NCBI GenBank assembly: GCA_009922885.1
Contig: RFUP01000071.1
Coordinates: forward strand, 1-8,949
Reading direction: 5' to 3'
Length of the DNA: 8,949 bases
DNA from: Paracoccaceae bacterium
GTDB lineage: Bacteria; Pseudomonadota; Alphaproteobacteria; Rhodobacterales; Rhodobacteraceae
How positions within the stretch are numbered: the first letter of the stretch is position 1; the number at the start of each line of letters is the position of its first letter. The position numbers were made by a program, and so were the translations under genes. The notes beneath the pieces are model-generated. The model was given only the letters and a program-made list of their open reading frames with translations, searched no databases and had not been told where the DNA came from. This document shows positions 1-6,420 of the stretch, one piece after another.

Positions 1-1022
1 GGGTTCAGGGCCGCTTCGATGGAGGCTTTGCCGGGGTTCGCGATGGGCGTGGGCGGCAGGCCTTCGATGACATAGGTGTTCCACGGGGTTTCGCGGCGCA
101 ACTCGCTCTGGCGGAGGCCGCGGCCGAGGATGCCCTCGCCCTTGGTGATGCCGTAGATCACGGTGGGATCGGTTTGCAGCTTCATGCCGCGATTGAGGCG
201 GTTGATGAAGACAGAGGCCACCTGCCCGCGCTCTTCGGGAACGCCGGTTTCCTTCTCGATGATCGAGGCGAGGATCAGGGCTTCTTCAGGCGATTTCAGC
301 GGCAGACCATCGGCGCGGTTTTCCCATGCGGTGGCGAGGATCGCGGTTTGGGCGGCGCTCATGCGGTCAATGACAGAGGCGCGGGTGTCGCCGACGCGCA
401 CTTCGTAGCTGTCGGGTGCAAGGGTGCCTTCGGCGGAGACGGCGGGCGCTGCACCATCCAAAACGTCAACGGCTTTCAGGCCTTCGACAATCTGCCAGCT
501 GGTGACACCTTCGGCGATGGCGATGCGGAAACGGGTACCTGCATCCGAGCGCGCCTTTGTAAAGGAGTCGGGCGCGTCGCTGCCGGGGACGAATTCGGCG
601 GTTTCCACGTATTTGCCCGAGGCGGCATCCAACTCGCGCACCTGCACCGAAGAGGCGGTGACGCCGATCCGGTAGACGACTTCAGTGCCGCAGGTGGAGG
701 CTCCGCCCTTGGTGATGATGTCAGTGATATCGGCCATAGAAGCGCCTTCGGGGAGAAGGTAGCTGCCAGCTTTCAGACGGTCGGTCTTGTCAGTGTATTC
801 GGCACCGAGACGGAAAATGGTACCGGAGCGCACGGCGCCCTCGGTTTCCAATTCACGGCTGACGCGGGTCATGGTGCTACCGCGATCGACCTTCAGACAT
901 ATCTGGGACGCGAGCGGCCCTTTGGCCGAATACTGCTCACGCCCCCAAAGGATGACGCCTCCGGCAAGAAAAATCATCACCAGTAACAGAGTGATCGCGT
1001 TGGACGCGATATGTCGCCACAT
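1..1022 (-). CDS. mltG: Endolytic murein transglycosylase MltG, 3' end cut by window edge
   Basis: Membrane-anchored lytic transglycosylase of the YceG/MltG family, which cleaves nascent peptidoglycan and is thought to end glycan strands. The visible 340 residues start with a short cytoplasmic end and one membrane helix (about residues 9-27). A periplasmic LysM-like subdomain and then the catalytic domain follow. The family motif LASIIEKETGVPEERG is present, and by alignment with E. coli MltG the catalytic glutamate is Glu256 (codon at 255-257). It is followed by VFINRLNRGMKLQTDPT and, near the edge, GLPPTPIANPGKASIEAAL. The last 40-50 residues or so are missing. A segment at about 130-165, rich in Asp, Ser and Pro, lengthens the protein relative to E. 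coli (340 aa). Cys42 and Cys111 are the only visible cysteines and both are periplasmic. The ATG begins one base after the fabF stop (TGATATG), so the two genes are probably translationally coupled. Confidence 0.95.
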   Translation of the reverse strand, partial: MWRHIASNAITLLLVMIFLAGGVILWGREQYSAKGPLASQICLKVDRGSTMTRVSRELETEGAVRSGTIFRLGAEYTDKTDRLKAGSYLLPEGASMADITDIITKGGASTCGTEVVYRIGVTASSVQVRELDAASGKYVETAEFVPGSDAPDSFTKARSDAGTRFRIAIAEGVTSWQIVEGLKAVDVLDGAAPAVSAEGTLAPDSYEVRVGDTRASVIDRMSAAQTAILATAWENRADGLPLKSPEEALILASIIEKETGVPEERGQVASVFINRLNRGMKLQTDPTVIYGITKGEGILGRGLRQSELRRETPWNTYVIEGLPPTPIANPGKASIEAALN

Positions 1023-1023
1023 A

Positions 1024-2283
1024 TCAGGAAACTTTCCCGAGGATCAGGCTCGCGTTGGTGCCACCGAAGCCGAAGCTGTTCGAAAGCGCGACGTCGATCT
1101 TGCGTTTACGGGCAACATTCGGGGCGAGGTCGAGTTTCGACTCCACGGCGGGGGTGTCGAGGTTGATCGTGGGTGGTGCCACCTGATCGCGGATTGCGAG
1201 CACGCAGAAGATGGCTTCCACGGCCCCTGCAGCACCCAGAAGGTGCCCGATGGAGGATTTGGTGGAGGACATCGTGGCTGTCGAGGCCGCATCGCCGAGA
1301 AGCCGTTCGACAGCGCCGAGTTCAATAGTGTCGGCCATGGTCGAGGTACCGTGGGCGTTGATGTAGTCGATCTTGTCGGCGGTGAGGCCTGCGCGCTTCA
1401 GAGCGGCGGACATGGAGCGGAAGCCACCATCGCCATCTTCGGAGGGGGCGGTGATATGGTAGGCATCGCCCGAGAGGCCGTAGCCCAGAACTTCGGCGTA
1501 AATCTTCGCACCGCGCGCTTTGGCGTGTTCGTACTCTTCAAGAACGACGACGCCTGCGCCCTCGCCCATAACGAAACCGTCGCGATCCGCGTCATAGGGG
1601 CGGGAGGCTTTTTTCGGGTCTTCAGCGCGCTTGGTGGAGAGCGCCTTGCAGGCGTTGAAGCCCGCGATACCGATTTCACAGATCGCCGCTTCCGCGCCGC
1701 CTGCGACCATCACATCGGCATCGCCGAGCATGATCAGGCGAGCCGCGTCGCCAATGGCATGGGCCCCGGTGGAGCAAGCCGTAACCACAGCGTGGTTCGG
1801 GCCTTTGAAGCCATAGCGGATGGAGACCTGACCGGAGATCAGGTTGATCAGCGCGCCCGGAATGAAGAAGGGCGAAACGCGACGCGGGCCTTTTTCGGCC
1901 ATCATCAGCGTGGTGTCCTGAATGGATTGCAAGCCGCCGATGCCGGAGCCGATCATGACGCCGGTGCGGAGGCGGTCTTCTTCGTCCTCCGGGGTCCAGC
2001 CCGCATCCTCGACCGCTTGAGTGGCGGCGGCGATGCCGTAGAGGATGAAGTCATCGACTTTGCGGCGCTCCTTCGGCTCCATCCAATCATCGGAATTGAA
2101 GGTGCCATCGGTGCCATCGCCCAGCGGAATTTCGCAAGCGTAGGTGGTGGTGACGCGGCTGGCATCGAAACGGGTGATCGGCCCTGCGCCGGATTCCCCC
2201 GCCAAGAGGCGTTTCCACGTTTCATCCACACCACATGCCAGTGGCGTTACCAGACCCAGACCCGTGACGACGACGCGACGCAT
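1024..2283 (-). CDS. fabF: 3-oxoacyl-[acyl-carrier-protein] synthase II
   Basis: Beta-ketoacyl-ACP synthase II (KAS II), a cytoplasmic thiolase-fold enzyme that condenses malonyl-ACP with acyl-ACP during chain elongation. The 419 residues are close to the usual length (about 413 in E. coli). The catalytic triad is visible: Cys170 in VVTACSTGAHAI, His311 in NAHGTSTMADT and His346 in KSSIGHLLGAAGAVE, with Lys342 nearby. The C-terminal glycine-rich signature NSFGFGGTN is at 402-410. The start is supported by GGGAG six bases before ATG and by the family-typical MRRVVVTGLG beginning. The 153-bp gap up to acpP holds a terminator and no convincing sigma70 promoter (at best TTGCCC with a poor -10 near 2317-2345). 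Expression may therefore come from a weak local promoter or from read-through of the acpP terminator. Confidence 0.97.
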   Translation of the reverse strand: MRRVVVTGLGLVTPLACGVDETWKRLLAGESGAGPITRFDASRVTTTYACEIPLGDGTDGTFNSDDWMEPKERRKVDDFILYGIAAATQAVEDAGWTPEDEEDRLRTGVMIGSGIGGLQSIQDTTLMMAEKGPRRVSPFFIPGALINLISGQVSIRYGFKGPNHAVVTACSTGAHAIGDAARLIMLGDADVMVAGGAEAAICEIGIAGFNACKALSTKRAEDPKKASRPYDADRDGFVMGEGAGVVVLEEYEHAKARGAKIYAEVLGYGLSGDAYHITAPSEDGDGGFRSMSAALKRAGLTADKIDYINAHGTSTMADTIELGAVERLLGDAASTATMSSTKSSIGHLLGAAGAVEAIFCVLAIRDQVAPPTINLDTPAVESKLDLAPNVARKRKIDVALSNSFGFGGTNASLILGKVS

Positions 2284-2383
2284 AGCGTTCTCCCTTGCCC
2301 GTAAGGTTTTGAACGCTCTTACTCTGTTGGCGCGCCTCTGGGCAAGAGCGGGAGCGATTTCTGTGCGATCTCTTGCTAATAGA

Positions 2384-2418
2384 AAACCCCCGCCGCGGGT
2401 GCGACGGGGGTTTCTTTT
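2384..2418 (-). terminator. Intrinsic terminator after acpP
   Basis: A perfect 9-bp stem (2384-2392 with 2405-2413, AAACCCCCG against CGGGGGTTT) encloses a 12-base loop. Read on the minus strand it lies 23 bases after the acpP stop and is followed by TTTTCTATTAG, a typical acpP-side terminator. The A/T ends make it symmetrical, so it could also stop plus-strand transcription. It separates acpP from fabF and probably sets the high acpP to low fabF expression ratio. Confidence 0.8.
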
Positions 2419-2436
2419 GCCCGAAAGGGCGAATTC

Positions 2437-2673
2437 TTAGGCGGAAGCTTCGGTGATGAACTTCACCGCGTCGCCGAAGGACTGAATGGTTTCAGCCGCG
2501 TCATCGGGGATCTCGATGCCGAATTCTTCTTCGAAAGCCATGACCAGCTCGACGGTGTCGAGGGAGTCTGCGCCGAGGTCGTCGATGAACGAAGCGGTCT
2601 CGGTCACTTTGTCTTCGTCAACACCCAGGTGCTCAACAACGATCTTCTTCACGCGGTCAGCGATATCGCTCAT
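2437..2673 (-). CDS. acpP: Acyl carrier protein
   Basis: Small acidic carrier protein of type II fatty acid synthesis. It carries the growing acyl chain on 4'-phosphopantetheine and is the shared substrate of FabD, FabF and FabG encoded beside it. It has 78 residues, the same length as E. coli AcpP. The attachment serine is Ser37 in the invariant GADSLDTVELVM motif, preceded by SFIDDLG. The four-helix layout and the acidic helix II (EEEFGIEIPDD) are clear. The start is fixed by GAGGA six bases before ATG and by the usual MSDIADRVKKIV beginning. The gene is flanked by its own promoter-like element and by terminators on both sides, so it probably forms a single-gene transcript, as expected for one of the most abundant proteins in the cell. 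Confidence 0.98.
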   Translation of the reverse strand: MSDIADRVKKIVVEHLGVDEDKVTETASFIDDLGADSLDTVELVMAFEEEFGIEIPDDAAETIQSFGDAVKFITEASA

Positions 2674-2820
2674 CTTCAGTCCTCATAACTCGATGGCCTC
2701 TGAAGGCCCGTTTCTGCCACTGCCCTACGGGATGGCATCCCCTTTGCCCCGGTGGTTTGGAGCGGTTCAACATCCCGCAATGCGCGGGCTCGGCGGGGAG
2801 GAAACGCCCCGGCCGTCTGC
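2674..2820 (-). promoter_or_regulatory. Long structured 5' leader of acpP
   Basis: If transcription starts where the promoter-like element predicts (near 2820), the acpP mRNA has a leader of about 145 nt. In transcript order it can form three small hairpins: CCCGC/GCGGG with a 5-base loop (2774-2788), GGGAT/ATCCC with a 3-base loop (2729-2741), and GGCCT/AGGCC with a 4-base loop (2695-2708). The last sits just before the Shine-Dalgarno GAGGA. No known riboswitch class was recognised. Short reading frames in this interval show no family resemblance and were not called. Confidence 0.4.
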
Positions 2821-2825
2821 GCGCC

Positions 2826-2853
2826 CCTATAGCACAGTGAATGCACAAGGCAA
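2826..2853 (-). promoter_or_regulatory. Candidate sigma70 promoter for acpP
   Basis: On the minus strand TTGCCT (2848-2853) is followed, after 16 bases, by TATAGG (2826-2831). This resembles housekeeping promoters of alphaproteobacteria, where TTG plus a TATA-like -10 is usual. It is the best match in the fabG-acpP gap and lies downstream of the fabG terminator, where an acpP promoter would be needed. The start site itself was not determined. Confidence 0.5.
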
Positions 2854-3052
2854 ACGCTTTCGAGAAGCCGTGTGGCAGGGGTGAAATCGGGGAGGCATTG
2901 TGCCTTGTGGGCCTGCAAGAATTTGATTTTCCCAACCATTCGGTAAAATCGGCCTCACGCTACGGCAAGCAAGCCGCTGGGGGAGTAGCGAATTTCGGCT
3001 GCCCAAGTCTGAGACACGGGAAAAAATACCGGTGATTCCCCGCGAGCTGATA
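2854..3052. other. Non-coding spacer between fabG terminator and acpP promoter
   Basis: This is the rest of the 432-bp gap between fabG and acpP. No gene, RNA gene or repeat family was recognised. It has a 13-bp inverted repeat (AGGCA-TTG-TGCCT, 2893-2905) about 40 bases upstream of the acpP -35 box, which could be an operator but is short enough to be chance. Short open frames on both strands lack a ribosome-binding site and any recognisable domain. Confidence 0.4.
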
Positions 3053-3083
3053 CAAAAAAGCGCCCTCCCGAGGGAGAGCGCTT
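3053..3083 (-). terminator. Intrinsic terminator after fabG
   Basis: Read on the minus strand, a strong imperfect hairpin begins 22 bases after the fabG stop. The outer arms are AAGCGC/GCGCTT (3058-3063 with 3078-3083). After one mismatch come the inner arms CTCCC/GGGAG (3065-3069 with 3072-3076). The transcript then continues GCGCTTTTTTG, a proper U-tract. This should end the fabD-fabG transcript before acpP. Confidence 0.88.
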
Positions 3084-3105
3084 GTTTGGTCCAGCTCCGA
3101 GAAGA

Positions 3106-3843
3106 TCAGAGCATCGCCATGCCGCCGTTGACGTGGATGGTCGAGCCGGTGACATAGCCAGCTTCTTTGGACGCGAGATAGAGCACCGCTGCCGCGATTT
3201 CCTCGGGGGTGCCCATGCGGGCGGCGGGGATCTTGGTGTTGATTGCGGCTTTCTGATCGTCGTTCAGCTTGTCGGTCATCGCGGTGGCGATGAAGCCCGG
3301 CGCGATGCAATTGGCAGTGATGCCGCGCGAGGCGACTTCATAAGCGATGGATTTGGTCATGCCGACCATACCCGCCTTGGAGGCCGCGTAGTTGACCTGA
3401 CCGGGGTTTCCGGTGGCGCCGACGATGGAGGAGATGTTCACGATGCGGCCCCAGCGGGCTTTCATCATCGGGCGCATCACGGCGCGGCAGAGGCGCATGG
3501 TGGAGGTGAGGTTGACGTCAATCACTTGCGCCCAGTCCTCGTCGGACATGCGCATGAAGAGTTGGTCGCGGGTGATGCCAGCGTTATTCACGAGGATATC
3601 GAGGCCACCCATGGCTTCGATGGCTTGTTTCGGCAGGGCCTCGACCGCAGCAGAATCCCCGAGGTTGCAGGGCAGCACATGGGCGCGGCTGCCCAGTTCG
3701 GCGGCAAGCGCTTCGAGAGGTTCGACGCGGGTGCCCGAAAGGCCGACCGTGGCCCCTGCCCCGTGCAGCGCCTTGGCGATGGCACCGCCGATACCGCCTG
3801 ATGCGCCGGTGATAAGTGCGGTTTTGCCCGTAAGATCAAACAT
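3106..3843 (-). CDS. fabG: 3-oxoacyl-[acyl-carrier-protein] reductase
   Basis: NADPH-dependent beta-ketoacyl-ACP reductase, the first reduction step of each fatty acid elongation cycle, acting in the cytoplasm as a short-chain dehydrogenase tetramer. It has 245 residues (E. coli FabG 244). The cofactor-binding TGASGGIG motif is at 12-19 and NNAG at 86-89. The catalytic residues are Asn111, Ser139 (in NISSIVG), Tyr152 and Lys156 (in NYAASKAG). The C-terminal ending VTGSTIHVNGGMAML is typical of true FabG rather than of other SDR enzymes. The start ATG has AAGGA six bases upstream. It lies 63 bp after fabD with no terminator U-tract between, so the two are probably co-transcribed, and a strong terminator follows. 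Confidence 0.97.
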   Translation of the reverse strand: MFDLTGKTALITGASGGIGGAIAKALHGAGATVGLSGTRVEPLEALAAELGSRAHVLPCNLGDSAAVEALPKQAIEAMGGLDILVNNAGITRDQLFMRMSDEDWAQVIDVNLTSTMRLCRAVMRPMMKARWGRIVNISSIVGATGNPGQVNYAASKAGMVGMTKSIAYEVASRGITANCIAPGFIATAMTDKLNDDQKAAINTKIPAARMGTPEEIAAAVLYLASKEAGYVTGSTIHVNGGMAML

Positions 3844-3863
3844 TGGAGTTCCTTTCTTAAAGC

Positions 3864-3885
3864 GCGCCCCTTGGGATGGGAGCGC
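3864..3885 (-). other. Intercistronic hairpin between fabD and fabG
   Basis: In the minus-strand transcript, GCGCUCC can pair with GGGGCGC (7 bp including one G-U) around an 8-base loop. It lies in the 63-bp gap, 20 bases upstream of the fabG start. Only three U residues follow nearby, so it is not a convincing terminator. It could be a processing or stability hairpin, or a weak attenuator. Confidence 0.3.
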
Positions 3886-3906
3886 CGGAATGTATTCGTG
3901 AAAACT

Positions 3907-4848
3907 TCAGCCGTTCAGGGCCGCTTTGGCGGCGGCGACGTCTTCAGGCGTGCCGACCGCGCGGCATTCGATTTCCTTGGCGATCCGGCGGACCATGCCC
4001 GAGAGCGCCTTGCCTGCACCGATTTCCCAGACTTCGGTGACGCCATGCGCCGCCATGGCTTCCACGGATTCGCGCCAGCGCACCGAGCCTGTGACCTGCT
4101 CGACCAGAAGGTTGCGGATCAGGATCGGATCGGTGACGGCTTCGGCGCGCACATTGGCGATCAGGGGCACGGCGGGGGATTTGATATCCACTTGGGCAAG
4201 CGCTTCGGCCATCACCTCGGCGGCGGGGGCCATCAGAGCGCAATGGAAGGGTGCGGAGACAGGCAGCATGACGGCGCGTTTGGCGCCTTTGGATTTCGCC
4301 AGTTCCACGGCGCGTTCGACGGCAGCTTTATGGCCAGAAACCACGACTTGCGCGGGATCGTTATCGTTCGCGGCTTGGCAAACCTCGCCTTGGGCAGCGG
4401 CATCGGCCACGTCTTTGGCCGCTGCGAAATCGAGGCCCAGAAGGGCCGCCATCGCGCCCACGCCCACGGGCACGGCGCTTTGCATCGCTTTGCCACGAAT
4501 GCGCAGAAGGCGGGCGGTGTCGGCCACCGAAATCGCGCCTGCGGCAGCGAGGGCCGAATATTCCCCGAGCGAGTGGCCCGCGACATAGCTTGCCGCCGAC
4601 AGCGAGATGCCTTCGGCTTCGAGCGCGCGAAGGGCGGCCAGCGAGGTGGCCATCAGCGCGGGCTGGGCATTCTGGGTGAGCGTGAGCGTTTCCTGCTCGC
4701 CTTCCCAGATCAGCGCCGAAAGCTTTTCACCGAGCGCGTCATCCACCTCTTCGAAAATCCGGCGGGCTTCCGGATAGGCATCCGCGAGGGCTTTGCCCAT
4801 GCCGATGGTTTGTGCACCCTGCCCCGGGAAGACGAAAGCTCTTGTCAT
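3907..4848 (-). CDS. fabD: Malonyl-CoA:ACP transacylase
   Basis: Transfers the malonyl group from malonyl-CoA to ACP, supplying the extender unit used by FabF. It has 313 residues (E. coli FabD 309). The nucleophile Ser93 lies in the classic VAGHSLGEYSAL elbow, Arg118 in RIRGK, and His202 in VSAPFHCALM completes the Ser-His dyad. The N-terminal FPGQGAQ (7-13) forms the oxyanion-hole region. I chose the ATG at 4848, which has an excellent GAGGAG six bases upstream and gives the family-typical MTRAFVFPGQGAQ start. The in-frame ATG 57 bases further upstream would add 19 residues without family resemblance. First gene of the leftward cluster, divergent from the chemoreceptor-like gene. Confidence 0.97.
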   Translation of the reverse strand: MTRAFVFPGQGAQTIGMGKALADAYPEARRIFEEVDDALGEKLSALIWEGEQETLTLTQNAQPALMATSLAALRALEAEGISLSAASYVAGHSLGEYSALAAAGAISVADTARLLRIRGKAMQSAVPVGVGAMAALLGLDFAAAKDVADAAAQGEVCQAANDNDPAQVVVSGHKAAVERAVELAKSKGAKRAVMLPVSAPFHCALMAPAAEVMAEALAQVDIKSPAVPLIANVRAEAVTDPILIRNLLVEQVTGSVRWRESVEAMAAHGVTEVWEIGAGKALSGMVRRIAKEIECRAVGTPEDVAAAKAALNG

Positions 4849-4876
4849 GTCTGGCTCCTCTCCAATGTCTTTTCCG

Positions 4877-4905
4877 GCAATACAAGCTGAACGGCGCGCC
4901 TGCAA
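4877..4905 (-). promoter_or_regulatory. Weak candidate promoter for fabD
   Basis: On the minus strand TTGCAG (4900-4905) and TATTGC (4877-4882) are separated by exactly 17 bases, which would start transcription about 22 bases upstream of the fabD ATG. Both boxes match the consensus only partly, so this rests mainly on spacing and position. Confidence 0.3.
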
Positions 4906-4951
4906 CGCTCTCGCGTGCCAGCAGGCCTCTTGGTGGTTGTGCGCCTATTGT

Positions 4952-4978
4952 TAACAACCCTTGCGGTATAGCCGTTAC
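4952..4978 (+). promoter_or_regulatory. Candidate sigma28 (FliA-type) promoter for the MCP-like gene
   Basis: TAAC (4952-4955), 15 bases, then GCCGTTAC (4971-4978) resembles the flagellar sigma28 pattern TAAA-N15-GCCGATAA, with 3 of 4 and 6 of 8 bases matching at the right spacing. It sits about 30 bases upstream of the ATG of a chemotaxis-type gene, a class often under sigma28 control. The upstream box overlaps a perfect 10-bp palindrome, TTGTTAACAA (4948-4957). A sigma70 alternative is TTGCGG-N17-TCGATA (4961-4989 region). Confidence 0.35.
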
Positions 4979-5009
4979 CACAATCGATAGACCGGATGAG
5001 GGGGACACA

Positions 5010-6407
5010 ATGCTCGATCTTTCAGATCAGTCGATGATGAAAGGAATTGGGAAAATGGCCGAGGATATCGGCCAGTTGACCGTTTCCATTGCCGAAGCCA
5101 ATGGCCAGATCGAAGATATAGACAAGCGCCTTGCCGAAGAGCGGCGCGTGATCGATGCGCTGGAAGGCGCTGCGGGGGCTTTGAGCGCGTCGAGCCACGA
5201 TGTGGCGCGTGCCGCGCAATCGGCGGAGAAGGCGACCAAGCGGTCCGAAGCGCAGTTGCTGGACGGACAGGGGTCTGTGAGACGCGTTCTGGAGCAAGTG
5301 ACGGATCTTTCTTCCGAAGTGACCGATATGGCGGGGGCCATTGACGGGCTGAAGGAAGCGTTCCAACTGGTTTCGCGAGTGGCGCAAGAGATTTCCAGCA
5401 TCGCGCGGATGACGAACCTTCTGGCGCTGAATGCACAGATTGAAGCGGCGCGTGCGGGCGCAGCCGGGCGCGGTTTCATGGTTGTGGCGCATGAGGTGAA
5501 GGAGCTGTCTTCGAAAACCTCACAAGCGACCGAGCAGATCAACGAGACACTTGGAGAACTTGGGGCGCGTACCGGGATGATCGTTGATGCCAACGGGCGC
5601 ACGCTGGAGCGGGCACAATCGGTGCGGCACGAGACCGAGAAACTGGGTGACTTGATCAGCCAGATTGCCGCTGACGGTCGCGACATCACGGCGGAACAGG
5701 CGCGGATCATCGGGGCAACGGCAGATGCAAACGCGGCCATCGAGCAGGTGGAGGAGATTATCGAGAACCTCGGCGTCATGTCGCGGGCGACCGAGGTGAA
5801 TATCCGCGGCTCGCGCAAACACATGGATTCTGTGGTGGATGCCTCGGAACGGCTGACAGCACAGGCCTCGCGGTTCGGGGTGGAAACCGTCGACACCCCG
5901 TTCATCAACGCGGCCCAGAAAATCGCGAAGGAAATTTCCGAGCGGTTCGAACATGCAGTGGCCACCGGGGCGATTTCGCTCCACGATCTGTTCGACCGGA
6001 AATACACACCCATTCCGGGCAGCAACCCCGAACAGGTGATGACGCGGTTTACGCAGTTCACCGACCGCACCCTGCCCGATCTGCAAGAGGACGCGCTGAC
6101 CCTTTCAGATCGCGTGGTGTTCTGCGCGGCGGTGGACGAGAACGGCTATCTGCCCACGCATAACCGCAAATTCTCGCAACCACAGCGCCCCACCGATCCG
6201 GGATGGAACGCCGCAAACTGCCGGAACCGCCGGATTTTCAGCGATCGTGTGGGGCTGACGGCAGGCCAGAGCAAACGCCCCTTCGTGCTGCAGGCATATC
6301 GTCGCGACATGGGCAACGGAAGCTTCGTGATGATGAAGGATGTATCGGCCCCAATCGTGGTGATGGGGCGGCATTGGGGCGGGTTGCGATTGGCGTATCG
6401 CGCGTAA
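5010..6407 (+). CDS. Soluble methyl-accepting chemotaxis-type protein with C-terminal sensor-like module
   Basis: A 465-residue protein with no membrane helix, no HAMP domain and no signal peptide. Residues about 1-290 are a long antiparallel coiled coil of the MCP signalling type. Its hairpin tip is at about 127-168, with TNLLALNAQIEAARAG, GRGFMVVAHEVKELS and the conserved Glu145 and Arg148. The tip has IARMTN where enteric receptors have IAFQTN, so the usual trimer-contact Phe is Arg133. Residues about 295-465 form a separate module with LFDRKYTPIPGSNPEQ, FCAAVDENGYLPTHN, NCRNRRIFSDRVGL and a final GRHWGGLRLAYR. I read this as Cache/PAS-like by its end strands, but that is inference. There is no NWETF-type CheR tether. 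The start at 5010 has GAGGGGG five or six bases upstream; an upstream extension of the frame would overlap fabD and is unsupported. No che gene is in view, so its pathway is unknown. Confidence 0.88.
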   Translation: MLDLSDQSMMKGIGKMAEDIGQLTVSIAEANGQIEDIDKRLAEERRVIDALEGAAGALSASSHDVARAAQSAEKATKRSEAQLLDGQGSVRRVLEQVTDLSSEVTDMAGAIDGLKEAFQLVSRVAQEISSIARMTNLLALNAQIEAARAGAAGRGFMVVAHEVKELSSKTSQATEQINETLGELGARTGMIVDANGRTLERAQSVRHETEKLGDLISQIAADGRDITAEQARIIGATADANAAIEQVEEIIENLGVMSRATEVNIRGSRKHMDSVVDASERLTAQASRFGVETVDTPFINAAQKIAKEISERFEHAVATGAISLHDLFDRKYTPIPGSNPEQVMTRFTQFTDRTLPDLQEDALTLSDRVVFCAAVDENGYLPTHNRKFSQPQRPTDPGWNAANCRNRRIFSDRVGLTAGQSKRPFVLQAYRRDMGNGSFVMMKDVSAPIVVMGRHWGGLRLAYRA

Positions 6408-6420
6408 GCCGGAAGATAGC

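Noticed and set aside
174..986. Plus-strand open frame of 270 codons opposite mltG
   Set aside because: The opposite strand encodes MltG with its catalytic motif intact, and this frame resembles no family.
787..2304. Long plus-strand open frame (505 codons) opposite fabF
   Set aside because: It is an antisense shadow of fabF caused by GC-rich codon bias. It shows no domain, and fabF is certain on the other strand.
2844..2909. Perfect 9-bp inverted repeat CACAAGGCA/TGCCTTGTG with arms 48 bases apart around the acpP -35 box
   Set aside because: One such pair is roughly expected by chance in a region of about 430 bp (on the order of 430 squared over 2, divided by 4 to the 9th, about 0.35), so it is not evidence of an operator alone.
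2841..3035. Plus-strand frame of 64 codons in the fabG-acpP gap
   Set aside because: No Shine-Dalgarno, no recognisable domain, and it overlaps the acpP promoter region on the other strand.
4948..4957. TTGTTAACAA read as a CtrA binding site
   Set aside because: The CtrA pattern TTAA-N7-TTAA needs a second half-site at fixed spacing and none is present; only a lone TTAAC half remains.
4812..5009. Upstream extension of the MCP-like protein by 66 residues
   Set aside because: It would overlap the start of fabD, has no ribosome site, and adds no recognisable domain. The ATG at 5010 has a good Shine-Dalgarno.
5027..6070. Minus-strand open frame of 347 codons opposite the MCP-like gene
   Set aside because: Low-complexity Ser/Ala/Arg-rich shadow of the receptor coiled coil, with no ribosome site.
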